Assembly: GCA_965116195.1 (NCBI GenBank)
Contig: OZ220491.1
Location: forward strand, 558,001-622,000
Direction: 5' to 3'
From: Aldehydirespirator sp965116195
GTDB taxonomy: Bacteria; Actinomycetota; Acidimicrobiia; Acidimicrobiales; Aldehydirespiratoraceae
DNA length: 64,000 bases
In this document: piece by piece, positions 51,661 through 59,586 of the stretch
Layout: every line of letters begins with the position of its first letter
Position numbering within the stretch: position 1 is the stretch's first letter
Position numbers and translations under genes: made by a program
The notes under the pieces: model-generated
Databases searched by the model: none
What the model saw: only the letters and a program-made list of their open reading frames with translations
Told to the model about the DNA's origin: nothing

Positions 51661-52146
51661 CGACATGATCAACTTGTCGCCGTCTGGGGCATTGATCAGG
51701 TCGTGGTGGTTGGCGGCGTGATCAGGTTGTTGCCGTCTGGGGCATTGATCAGGTCGTGGTGGTTGGCGGCGTGATCAGGTTGTTGCCGTCTGGGGCATTG
51801 ATCAGGTCGTGGTGGTTGGCGGCGTGATCAGGTTGTTGCCGTCTGGGGCATTGATCAGGTCGTGGTGGTTGGCGGCGTGATCAGGTTGTTGCCGTCTGGG
51901 GCATTGATCAGGTCGTGGTGGTTGGCGGCGTGATCAGGTTGTTGCCGTCTGGGGCATTGATCAGGTCGTGGTGGTTGGCGGCGTGATCAGGTTGTTGCCG
52001 TCTGGGGCATTGATCAGGTCGTGGTGGTTGGCGGGCGTGATCAGGTTGTTGCCGTCTGGGGCATTGATCAGGTTGTCGCGGTCAGAGGCATGATCAAGAA
52101 TGTCGTTCTCAGCGGCATAATCAAACGAATCAGCGCAGACCAGTGA
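51661..52146 (+). repeat. 53-bp junction array: GTGA-coupled mini-ORFs between LLM gene and thiolase
   Basis: GTGATC-type starts at 51718, 51771, 51824, 51877, 51930 and 51983 are spaced exactly 53 bp (3n+2). Each frame (VIRLLPSGALIRSWWLAA) ends in a TGA overlapping the next GTG (GTGA). A first frame starts at ATG 51665, four bases after the LLM stop; one unit has an extra G, which simply merges two mini-ORFs; the last steps are an ATGA overlap at 52090 and an 18-codon frame ending at 52146, 13 bases before the thiolase ATG. Confidence 0.9.
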
Positions 52147-52159
52147 GGGGAGTCTTGCC

Positions 52160-53311
52160 ATGACTGAGGCGTACATCGTTGATGCTGTGCGCACACCCAC
52201 CGGACGGCGGGGTGGTGGACTGTCCGAAGTTCATCCTGCAGACCTGGGAGCGGCAGCCATCAAGGCGCTGTTGAGACGCACCGATGTTGACCCGTCGGCT
52301 GTGGAGGACGTGATCTTCGGCAATCTCGACAATGTTGGCCCCAACGCGGGTGACATTGCCCGTACCTGCTGGTTGGCTGCCGGCTTGCCGGAGGCGGTGC
52401 CCGGAGTGACTGTTGACCGCCAATGCGGTTCAGGTCAACAGGCGATCAGCTTCGCGGCGATGGCGGTGAAGGCCGGTGTCAACGACTTGATGGTGGCCGG
52501 AGGCGTGCAGAACATGTCAATGGTGCCCATCGGCACGGCGCTGCTGGCGGCTGAGCCACTGGGACACGCTGACCCCTTTACCGGGTCGCAGGGCTGGGTG
52601 CAGCGTTATGGCACTCAAGAGGTCTCGCAGTTCCGAGGTGCAGAGATGATCGCCGAGAAGTGGGGCATCAGCCGCGAAGACATGGAGATATACGCTCTGG
52701 AAAGCCACCGCCGGGCGCTCCAAGCCACAGACGAAGGCCGCTTCGAAGCTGAGATCGAGCCATGCAACGGTGTCAGCACTGACGAGGGTCCCCGTCGGGA
52801 CACCTCACTGGAGCGCATGCAGTCGCTGGCACCATTGCAGGAGGGAGGCCGTCTCACCGCGGCGGTGTCAAGCCAGATCAGTGACGGCGCAGCTGCCGTT
52901 CTTGTCGCTTCTGAAGACGCGGTCAAGGAGCACGAACTCACTCCGCGTGCCCGTGTGCATCACATGTCGGTTCGTGGTGACGACCCGATCTACATGCTCA
53001 CCGGCCCGATACCTGCCACGGCATACGCTCTGGAACGCACGGGCATGAGCATTGACGACTTTGACCTGTTCGAGTGCAACGAAGCCTTCGCTTCGGTGCC
53101 CATGGCCTGGATGCACGAGCACAATGTCCCCCACGAGAAGGTCAACGTCAACGGAGGAGCGATAGCGCTGGGCCACCCGCTCGGCTGCACCGGTGCCAAG
53201 CTGATGACCACCTTGTTGCACGAGTTGGAACGTAGCGGCGGCCGCTGGGGTCTGCAGACGATGTGCGAAGGTGGTGGGCAGGCCAACGTCACCATCATCG
53301 AGCGCCTGTGA
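52160..53311 (+). CDS. thiolase (acetyl-CoA acyltransferase family)
   Basis: A 383-residue thiolase, performing thiolytic cleavage in beta-oxidation or condensation in the reverse direction. Active-site residues are in place: Cys89 in DRQCGSGQQAI, His about 339 in GGAIALGHPLGCTGA, and Cys about 369 in MCEGGGQANV. N-terminal YIVDAVRTPTGRR is typical. The ATG follows a GAGGGGAG ribosome site. Its stop forms a GTGA overlap with the first mini-ORF of the downstream array. With dehydrogenases, SDR and LLM genes around, degradation of a lipid- or steroid-like ring substrate is plausible but unproved. Confidence 0.92.
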   Translation: MTEAYIVDAVRTPTGRRGGGLSEVHPADLGAAAIKALLRRTDVDPSAVEDVIFGNLDNVGPNAGDIARTCWLAAGLPEAVPGVTVDRQCGSGQQAISFAAMAVKAGVNDLMVAGGVQNMSMVPIGTALLAAEPLGHADPFTGSQGWVQRYGTQEVSQFRGAEMIAEKWGISREDMEIYALESHRRALQATDEGRFEAEIEPCNGVSTDEGPRRDTSLERMQSLAPLQEGGRLTAAVSSQISDGAAAVLVASEDAVKEHELTPRARVHHMSVRGDDPIYMLTGPIPATAYALERTGMSIDDFDLFECNEAFASVPMAWMHEHNVPHEKVNVNGGAIALGHPLGCTGAKLMTTLLHELERSGGRWGLQTMCEGGGQANVTIIERL

Positions 53312-53653
53312 GTTCTTGTGAACGTCTGTGGGTTTTTGGGCGTGTGTGTCGGGTGTTGGGCGCATGAGTTGGGTTTTTGGGCGTGTGTGTCGGGTGTTGG
53401 GCGCATGAGTTGGGTTTTTGGGCGTGTGTGTCGGGTGTTGGGCGCATGAGTTGGGTTTTTGGGCGTGTGTGTCGGGTGTTGGGCGCATGAGTTGGGTTTT
53501 TGGGCGTGTGTGTCGGGTGTTGGGCGCATGAGTTGGGTTTTTGGGCGTGTGTGTCGGGTGTTGGGCGCATGAGTTGGGTTTTTGGGCGTGTGTGTCGGGT
53601 GTTGGGCGCATGAGTTGGGTGCTGGGCGCATGAGTTGGGTGCTGGGCGCATGA
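53308..53653 (+). repeat. 41-bp junction array: nine ATGA/GTGA-coupled mini-ORFs between thiolase and SDR
   Basis: Starts lie at GTG 53308 and ATG 53364, 53405, 53446, 53487, 53528, 53569, 53610, 53630 and 53650, so steps are 56, then 41 six times, then 20 twice, all 3n+2. Frames such as MSWVFGRVCRVLGA-stop end in TGA that overlaps the next ATG by four bases, from the thiolase stop to the SDR start. The frames have no plausible protein function; the coupling is the conserved feature. Confidence 0.95.
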
Positions 53654-54462
53654 ACCGGAGTTCTGAGTACGGCAACGCCACGGGGGGTGCCGGAACGGTC
53701 AGTGGTCTGGCACACAACAAGGTCGTGCTGGTCACCGGCGCGGCCGGTGGGATCGGCCGCGCCGCGGCCTTGCAGTTCGCCGGTCAACAGGCCGCCCATG
53801 TCGTTGTGGCTGATCTTGATGAGGACGGTGCCGAGCAGACGGCGCAGAGGATACGTGACCTCGGAGGCGGTGCTTCTGCTGCCACGCTGGACGTGACGGA
53901 TGAGGCCGGTGTCGGTGAGTTGATTGACCGCATCGTCGCCGAGCACGGACGTGTTGACGTGGCCTTCAACAATGCCGGAATCTCTGATGCGATGTCGAAG
54001 TTCCACGAACTCGACAGGTTGCGTTGGGACCGGATGCTCGCAGTGAACCTGACAAGCGTGTTCTTGTGCATGAAGCACGAACTACGTCAGATGGTGGCAC
54101 AAAGTGGGGGTTCCATCGTCAACACATCCTCTGGTGCCGGGGTTGTTGCAGCACCCGGACAACCCCACTACACGGCGGCCAAACATGGTGTCGTGGGACT
54201 CACCAAGGCAGCGGCGCAGGAGTATGCACGTAAAGGGATCAGGGTGAATGCGGTGCTGCCCGGTTCCACGGACACTCCCATGATCCGTGGCTTCATCGGC
54301 GATGACCCCGGCATTGCAGAGTTGATCGCCTCGACCAACATCCACGGACGGCTGCTGACAGCCGACGAGGTAGCTGAGGTGGCGGTGTGGCTGGCCTCTG
54401 ACGCTGCGGCCATGGTGAACGGTCAGTCGCTGATAGTTGACGGGGGCGGCTTGGTGCGTTAG
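53650..54462 (+). CDS. short-chain dehydrogenase/reductase (SDR)
   Basis: A 270-residue classical SDR. Cofactor motif TGAAGGIGRAAA at about 30, ADLDEDG acidic loop at the end of beta2 (NAD preference), NNAGISDA (about 105), catalytic Ser in IVNTSSGAGV and Tyr-x3-Lys in YTAAKHGVVG (about 175), NAVLPGSTDTPMIRG and a C-terminal VDGGGLVR. It probably oxidises a hydroxyl in the same pathway as the thiolase. ATG 53650 is the downstream end of the ATGA chain; the frame is also open from a TTG at 53635. A 9-bp GC hairpin separates it from carD. Confidence 0.92.
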   Translation: MNRSSEYGNATGGAGTVSGLAHNKVVLVTGAAGGIGRAAALQFAGQQAAHVVVADLDEDGAEQTAQRIRDLGGGASAATLDVTDEAGVGELIDRIVAEHGRVDVAFNNAGISDAMSKFHELDRLRWDRMLAVNLTSVFLCMKHELRQMVAQSGGSIVNTSSGAGVVAAPGQPHYTAAKHGVVGLTKAAAQEYARKGIRVNAVLPGSTDTPMIRGFIGDDPGIAELIASTNIHGRLLTADEVAEVAVWLASDAAAMVNGQSLIVDGGGLVR

Positions 54463-54472
54463 CGCCCGAATA

Positions 54473-54502
54473 CGGGGCCGCCAACCCGTGAAAGCGGCCC
54501 CG
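54473..54502. terminator. GC-rich hairpin between convergent SDR and carD genes
   Basis: CGGGGCCGC (54473-54481) pairs perfectly with GCGGCCCCG (54494-54502), loop 12 bases, between convergent stops at 54462 and 54514. No U-run is present, as is common in high-GC actinobacteria. Confidence 0.55.
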
Positions 54503-54513
54503 AAGACTGCCCG

Positions 54514-56025
54514 CTAGTCAGCTTCGCTCTTGGGCTTGGCAGTAGTCCTCGTGGCCTTGGCGGCTGTGGTCTTGGCTTTGGCGGTTGTGGTCTTGGCTTT
54601 GGCGGTTGTGGTCTTGGGTTTGGCGGTTGTGGTCTTGGGTTTGGCGGTTGTGGTCTTGGGCTTGGACGTGGTGGTCTCGGGTTCAGTGGCGGTGGTCTTG
54701 GGTTTGGCGGTTGTGGTCTTGGGCTTGGACGTGGTGGTCTCGGGTTCAGTGGCGGTGGTTTTGGGTTTGGCCGTTCTGGCCTTGGGTTTGGCAGTGGTAG
54801 TGCTTCTGGGCTTGGCGGTGGTGGTCTTGGCTTTGGGAGTGGTAGTGCTTCTGGGCTTGGCGGTGGTGGCTTTCGCTTTGGCGGTTGTGGTTCTGGGCTT
54901 GGACGTGGTGGTCTCGGGTTCAGTGGCGGTGCTTTTGGGTTTGGCGGTAGTGGCTTTCGCCTTGGCGGGTGTCGTCTTGGTCCTGGCGGTTGTGCTCTTG
55001 GTCTTGGCCGTTGTGCTCCTGGGCTTGGTGGGTGTGGTCTTGGGTTTGGCGGTAGTGCTTTTGGGCCTGGCAGATGTGTTCTTGGGTTCGGCTGTTGTGC
55101 CTTTCGGCTTGGCCGTGGTGGCTTTGGCTTCGGCGGGTGTCGTCTTGGTCTTGGCCGTTGTGCTCTTGGGTTCAGCAGATGCACTTTTGGGCTTGGTGGT
55201 TGTGGTTCTCGGCTTGGCGGTAGCGGTTTTGGGTTCGGTGGTGGTGGCTTTGGCTTTGGCGGTTGTGCTTTTCGCCTTGGCGGTTGTGGTCTTGGGTTCA
55301 GTGGCGGTGCTCTTGGGTTTGGCGGTAGTGGCTTTGGCTTTGGCGGTTGCGCTTGTGGGCTTGGATGTGGTGGTCTTGGGTTCAGTGGCGGTGCTTTTGG
55401 GTTTGGCGGCTGTGGTCTTGGTCTTGTCGGTTGTTCTTCTGGGCTTGGCGGTAGTGGCTTTCGCTTTGGCGGTTGTGGTCTTGGGCTTGGCAGTAGTGGT
55501 GCTTTTGGCCTTGGCAGGTGCTGCTTCAGTCTGCTTCTTGGGGACTTCAGTCAAAGCGAGGTCGATCCGGATGGATGCCTCATCCTCGCTCACGTCAAGT
55601 GCAAACGACAACTCTGACACCAGCACGCCGCGAGCCGTGTTGTACAGCGTCTTTTCGCCAGCAGACAGTCCCTTGGCGCGTTCGCGCAGGGCCAGGTTCC
55701 TGACCACCTCGGCCACTTGATACACATCACCTGATTTGAGCTTCTCTTGGTGGTTCTTGTAGCGGCGTGACCAGTTGGCTGGCTCGCGCACGTCACGGCG
55801 GGCGAGTACCTCAATGAGGTCTTCAACATCTTCGGTGTTGATCGGCCAGCGCATACCGACATCTTCGGCTCTGGCGGTGGGCACGGCGACAGTCATGTTC
55901 CCATGTGTCATGCGAAGCACCAGGTAGTCCTGCTCCTGGCCCGAGACGGTGCGTTTTTCCACTTTGACAATCTCGGCCGCACCGTGATGGGGATACACCA
56001 CCCGATCGCCGACTTTGAAGGTCAC
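54514..56025 (-). CDS. carD: CarD-family transcription regulator with very long Lys/Thr/Pro/Ala tail
   Basis: The first about 160 residues are CarD: TFKVGDRVVYPHHGAAEIVK (RNA-polymerase beta-binding Tudor-like domain), LVLRMTHGNMTVAVP, then the DNA-binding helical domain with NWSRRYKNHQEKLKSGDVYQ and ERAKGLSAGEKTLYNTAR. CarD stabilises open promoter complexes at rRNA and housekeeping promoters. The remaining about 340 residues are AKPKTTTAK-type basic repeats resembling a histone H1 tail; ordinary CarD is about 160 residues. I prefer GTG 56025 (start of the conserved TFKVGD), though a TTG at 56034 in the same frame lies two bases after the bridging ORF's stop. The tail is expected to bind DNA, by inference. 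Confidence 0.88.
   Translation of the reverse strand: MTFKVGDRVVYPHHGAAEIVKVEKRTVSGQEQDYLVLRMTHGNMTVAVPTARAEDVGMRWPINTEDVEDLIEVLARRDVREPANWSRRYKNHQEKLKSGDVYQVAEVVRNLALRERAKGLSAGEKTLYNTARGVLVSELSFALDVSEDEASIRIDLALTEVPKKQTEAAPAKAKSTTTAKPKTTTAKAKATTAKPRRTTDKTKTTAAKPKSTATEPKTTTSKPTSATAKAKATTAKPKSTATEPKTTTAKAKSTTAKAKATTTEPKTATAKPRTTTTKPKSASAEPKSTTAKTKTTPAEAKATTAKPKGTTAEPKNTSARPKSTTAKPKTTPTKPRSTTAKTKSTTARTKTTPAKAKATTAKPKSTATEPETTTSKPRTTTAKAKATTAKPRSTTTPKAKTTTAKPRSTTTAKPKARTAKPKTTATEPETTTSKPKTTTAKPKTTATEPETTTSKPKTTTAKPKTTTAKPKTTTAKAKTTTAKAKTTAAKATRTTAKPKSEAD
54535..55520 (-). repeat. degenerate 15/30-bp repeats in the carD tail
   Basis: About 330 codons consist of units coding (T)AKPK(T/S)TTAK, with occasional TEPET, differing mainly at third bases and by A/S/T swaps. 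On the opposite strand this produces a spurious Val/Leu-rich frame. The repeats are older and more varied than those in the HIT gene. Confidence 0.9.
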
Positions 56026-56036
56026 GAAAACCAACT

Positions 56037-56558
56037 TTACAGGCCCGGCGTCTGGTTGCGTATCGGGGGTTGGACGACCGTCTTCGACTCAAACGCGAGG
56101 GGGGAGTCTCCTACCCGGTGTTTGGTTGCGTATCGGGGGTTGGACGACCGAGCGCCGCTCAAGTCGGAGGGGCGGAGTCTCCTATCCGGTGTCTGGTTAC
56201 GTATCGGGCGAAAGTGTCCGGGTCGAACACGCCAAATAGCATCTGCCAGGCGGAGTCTCCCGTTCGGTGTCTGGTTGCGTATCGGGGGTCTGGCAACCGT
56301 CTCCCGCTCAGACCTGAAGGCGAAATCACCCACCTGCGTCTGGTTGCGTATCGGGGGTCTGGCAACCGTCTCCCGCTCAGACCTGAAGGCGAAATCACCC
56401 ACCTGCGTCTGGTTGCGTATCGGGGGTCTGGCAACCGTCTCCCGCTCAGACCTGAAGGCGAAATCACCCACCTGCGTCTGGTTACGCATCAGGGGTCTGA
56501 CAACCGTCTCCCGCTCAGACCCGAAGGCGAAATCACCCACCTGCGTCTGGTTACGCAT
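56037..56558 (-). repeat. 69-bp junction array with 173-codon bridging ORF ahead of carD
   Basis: Four close 69-bp units and several diverged ones fill the space between the unknown protein gene and carD. Each contains a copy of that gene's end (coding CQTPDx) in which the original GCGTAA became an ACGCAA-type sense sequence. An ATG overlapping the last codons (56558) opens a frame of 173 codons with 23-residue units (RNQTQVGDFAFRSERETVA), and it ends in TAA at 56037, two bases before a TTG start of carD. Confidence 0.85.
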
Positions 56559-58071
56559 CCGGAGTCTGACAACCGAGCGCTGTCTCCAGCTGACATGCCA
56601 GCAGAGGTTCGAGATGCCTTAGGACGTATTCCCGTGCCTTCGGTATGTGCGGGAGGCGGCTCAACACCAACCTGGCGTAGGAGCCCTCGTCAAGCCAAGC
56701 TGCCATGGCCGGTCCGAGTCCGGTCAACGGTTGCCTGGACCCCTCAGACTGGTGCTGGGCCATCTGGTGCAGTCGTCGCCACGACCAGCGACGGTCAAAC
56801 GCCTCACGCCGTTCGCGTAACAACTCCGGTGTGACCGGTTCATGGCCTGCCACAAGCGGGTGGCCTGCCGCGATCTGATCCCAGCAAAGCGGCCTGATGT
56901 CGTTTGGCAGGCTTGAGGCTCCGGCAGACGGTTGGCCGGTTGCACTGTTTGGGGTGTGTAACTGGTTATTGGCTGGTTCGGGGCTTGAGGCTCCAGCAGA
57001 CGGTTGGCTCGTTGCGACCTGATCCCCACCAAGCGATTCGACTGAGTTCGTCTGGGAACCTCTTTCAGAGGCAGCGAGCAGCCTGATGAGGTGGTGCAAC
57101 AGGACTCCGTCTGCCAGCCATACGACCGGATCGGTGCAGGGTGCCGTGGCCTGACCGAGAGCACGCAGTGACAGGTCCAAAAGCGGACTGTCCTGCGCAC
57201 GCAAGTCCGGTAGGCAGCCCATGTCCCTTTCGGGTTGATGTGCTGGGCTGTCCTGCGCAAACAGATCTGGCAGGCGGCCAAAGTCGCCCGTGATCGTGTC
57301 GGCGCTGCGCCTGGGACTGTCATGCCCACGCAAGTTCAGTAGGTGTCCCACATCCCTTTGGGGCCGACGTGCCGGGCTGTTCTGCGCACGCGAGTCCGGT
57401 AGGTGTCCGATGTCCCTTTGGGGCCGACGTGCCGGGCTGTTCTGCGCAATCAAGTCCGGTAGGTGTCCGATGTCCCTTTGGGGCCGACGTGCCGGGCTGT
57501 TCTGCGCACGCGAGTCCGGTAGGTGTCCGATGTCCCTTTGGGGCCGACGTGCCGGGCTGTTCTGCGCAATCAAGTCCGGTAAGCGGCCAAAGCCACCCCT
57601 TGCGTATTGCACGGCGCTGTTGCCGTGGCGGTCAACTGCCAGCGCGACCGTGCCGGTCAGAGGAGAGTCGCCGGTCTGATGAATCTGGGCCTTGAAACTT
57701 GTTGCGACAGCCTGGCTTTCCGGTGGGCATCGCAGGCCCACCAAAGACGCCAACGGAAGCCCTGCAATCGTGACAGCAGGTGCGCTGGAGGGTTCAATCT
57801 GAAGCTGGGTGTCATCGCCCAGCAGCACCAAAACAGTTCCCGTCTCGCATCCCAAGGCGGCAGTCGCCAGGTCAGCCAAGTAGGGAGATGCTTGGTCGGT
57901 GACCGTAGGGTCTGTGCCAACCTTGCCTTTGGGAGTATGCGGCGTTGGTGGGTCAACGTCAGGTTCGGTGACCGTGGGGCCTGTGCTCTCAGGTTGAGAT
58001 TGGCCGGTAACTGCCGTGCTGGCGCTGGTGTTGCGCCGTTGTTGATTCAGCGGGCTGTGTCTTGTGCACAT
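56551..58071 (-). CDS. unknown protein, 506 residues, with internal repeats
   Basis: I do not recognise a family. Residues 60-170 (ATAALGCETGTVLVLLGDDT, VALAVDRHGNSAVQYA) look like a small alpha/beta domain; residues 330-506 (PVVWLADGVLLHHLIRLLAA, TPELLRERREAFDRRWSWRR, ARLVLSRLPHIPKAREYVLR) are helical. Between them are six or more 20-residue repeats with core NSPARRPQRDIGHLPD, and a second, shorter Gln/Pro/Ser repeat region (GQPSAGASS, about 390). The start ATG 58071 is the first in the frame and lacks a clear ribosome site. It is in the same direction as carD, bridged by an array, suggesting co-transcription. Confidence 0.6.
   Translation of the reverse strand: MCTRHSPLNQQRRNTSASTAVTGQSQPESTGPTVTEPDVDPPTPHTPKGKVGTDPTVTDQASPYLADLATAALGCETGTVLVLLGDDTQLQIEPSSAPAVTIAGLPLASLVGLRCPPESQAVATSFKAQIHQTGDSPLTGTVALAVDRHGNSAVQYARGGFGRLPDLIAQNSPARRPQRDIGHLPDSRAQNSPARRPQRDIGHLPDLIAQNSPARRPQRDIGHLPDSRAQNSPARRPQRDVGHLLNLRGHDSPRRSADTITGDFGRLPDLFAQDSPAHQPERDMGCLPDLRAQDSPLLDLSLRALGQATAPCTDPVVWLADGVLLHHLIRLLAASERGSQTNSVESLGGDQVATSQPSAGASSPEPANNQLHTPNSATGQPSAGASSLPNDIRPLCWDQIAAGHPLVAGHEPVTPELLRERREAFDRRWSWRRLHQMAQHQSEGSRQPLTGLGPAMAAWLDEGSYARLVLSRLPHIPKAREYVLRHLEPLLACQLETALGCQTPDA
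57190..57590 (-). repeat. 60-bp in-frame array in the unknown 506-residue protein gene
   Basis: Units of 60 bp (line-to-line identity at 57361, 57421, 57481 and 57541, plus diverged copies to 57190) alternate two versions, coding DSRAQN and DLIAQN forms of the 20-residue unit. The alternation means that pairs (120 bp) were duplicated. Confidence 0.9.
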
Positions 58072-58453
58072 CTGGGGCCTCCTGCCTGGTTGGAATGCAG
58101 GCGGCCCATTGCCCTGGGCTGCGAGGGAAGCGGCGAGCGCTGTCGCACAAGTATGGACACAGGGTGTGACAGCGACCAGCTGAGATGCCGCGGGGAGGTG
58201 CCTGCTTCAGCTGCTCAAATGTCACACCGGGTGTTTCACCCTCGGCGGCACCAGTAACACGACCGGTAGCGTGTTCGTCAAGCAGGGTTGATGTGGGCAG
58301 CCGTGTTTGTCCAGGACAGTGGCCAGATGAGATGCCGCGGGGAGGAAGTCCTAGAGCATTGTTGGGTTTGGTGCAACCTGAACGGCTGCCATTGCTGCTG
58401 GCACCCAGATCGGTGCTCCATGCCGCATCAGAAGGTGTCGGTAATCTGGACAT
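58072..58453. other. non-coding spacer, divergent genes
   Basis: Divergent spacer upstream of the unknown protein (minus) and a small Cys-rich frame (plus). It contains a 20-base-class duplicate (GAGATGCCGCGGGGAGG at 58181 and 58327) but no orderly array. No convincing gene; TAATCT at about 58442 could be a -10 box for the plus frame. Confidence 0.4.
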
Positions 58454-58699
58454 GTGGACATTTATGGTCTAGATGAGCATGACGAGATAGCTATAGACCT
58501 GTTCGCGTGGGTGGGAGGAGTGACGTTCATCACGTCTGGTATGGCGGAACGTTGGACAGTGATCCGTTGCTGCGCAGATTGTGGTCTGGACAGAAGCGAC
58601 TGCGACTGCGAGGCTGGCGGCTGGGTTCGGTCAGGTCATTTTGTGCGTTGCCACAGGTGCGGCGAGAATCGCGGCCTGAGTGAGCAGTGCGGATGCTGA
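58454..58699 (+). CDS. small Cys-rich (zinc-ribbon-like) protein
   Basis: A GTG-started 81-codon frame with clustered Cys: CCADCGLDRSDCDC (about 39-52), then CHRCGENRGLSEQCGC (about 65-81), two CxxC-type knuckles suited to zinc. The N-terminal half is acidic and folded-looking (DIYGLDEHDEIAIDLFAW). The Cys pattern and non-repetitive composition favour a real gene, but there is no clear ribosome site; the first base is near a possible -10 box, so the mRNA may be leaderless. Function unknown. Confidence 0.45.
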   Translation: MDIYGLDEHDEIAIDLFAWVGGVTFITSGMAERWTVIRCCADCGLDRSDCDCEAGGWVRSGHFVRCHRCGENRGLSEQCGC

Positions 58700-58844
58700 T
58701 GACGGGCTACCCGCTTGCCGCATGGGGAGCAGACTGCGGGACAGCGGGTGCGAGCGCGACTCGTTGCCGGTGACTACCCGGCCTACAAGAGCAGAGCGTG
58801 GTGCAGCGGGTGCGGGTATTGCAGGCTTTGGCCTGGCTGGTTGC

Positions 58845-59480
58845 TCAGCGGGCGGCTGAGATCAGGTCACCGATGGAGTGCCAGTTGTCGTAGAGGATCT
58901 GTACATCGGGCCTCTGGCACGTTTCTCGGTTCCAGGGGCGAGGCAACATCCACACCTCCTTGCCGGCCGAGAGAAGTCGTTCGGCTCGTCTTGGCGCGTC
59001 ATCCACCCAGATGTCAGCGTTGGCAGATACCAGATCATCAGCAAAGACGATGTCGTCGTCAGCAACCCCCAACTCGGGTCGTTCGGCGAACCACCGGCGT
59101 GTGGTTGCTCGTGCCACAGCTTTGTCGTTGGGGTCATCGCCCGCCATCCGCTCACGGCGAGTCAAAACCAGCACACCGAAACCGGCCTCGCGCAGGCGGG
59201 CCATGCCTGTCTCAGCACCGGCAACGACATGGAGGCGACCCAACATCGGTGACAGCATGAACTCGCGCAGAGTCTTGCGTGAATCTGTAACTCCCCACTC
59301 GGACAAGTCCCATGACACGTTTTCCGCAAGCTGCTGGTCGGCCACACCATGTCTGGTGGCGACATGGGACCTGAGGCCCTTGACCCAGTTGGCGATGACT
59401 CCATCCAGGCTGATGGCGACTGTCTTGGCGGGTGTGGAACCGGTTGAGCCGGTTGCGGGAGAGGTCTCGGAGGTTGTCAT
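58845..59480 (-). CDS. HAD-superfamily 5' nucleotidase-like phosphatase (NT5C type)
   Basis: A 211-residue HAD-type protein resembling 5'(3')-deoxyribonucleotidases. Motif I is degenerate: ISLDGVIANWVKG where the family has DxDGVLAD, so the first nucleophilic Asp position is Ser; only the second Asp remains. Motif II-like LVLTRRER (Thr), and the late acidic motif VFADDLVSANADIWVDDAPR (motif IV) are present. Lack of the nucleophile suggests an inactive or binding-only protein if the alignment is right. ATG 59480 is chosen over 59528; TATCCT lies eight bases before it, suggesting a leaderless transcript. Confidence 0.65.
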   Translation of the reverse strand: MTTSETSPATGSTGSTPAKTVAISLDGVIANWVKGLRSHVATRHGVADQQLAENVSWDLSEWGVTDSRKTLREFMLSPMLGRLHVVAGAETGMARLREAGFGVLVLTRRERMAGDDPNDKAVARATTRRWFAERPELGVADDDIVFADDLVSANADIWVDDAPRRAERLLSAGKEVWMLPRPWNRETCQRPDVQILYDNWHSIGDLISAAR

Positions 59481-59586
59481 GGGGCGCAAGGATAGCGACC
59501 ATGCCAACCTGCCGGACTGCACAGGCAAGCGAATCTCTGCGTGACTGCGAGCTGTCGGTGATGCCGGGCCGCCCGATCCCGTACTG

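Noticed and set aside
52990..54078. 362-codon minus-strand frame across thiolase, 41-bp array and SDR
   Set aside because: It is composed of antisense of three plus-strand elements; repeats keep it open.
54530..55720. 396-codon plus-strand Val/Leu-rich 'membrane protein' opposite carD
   Set aside because: Simple complement of the AKPKTT codons; no start context and the minus frame contains the CarD domain.
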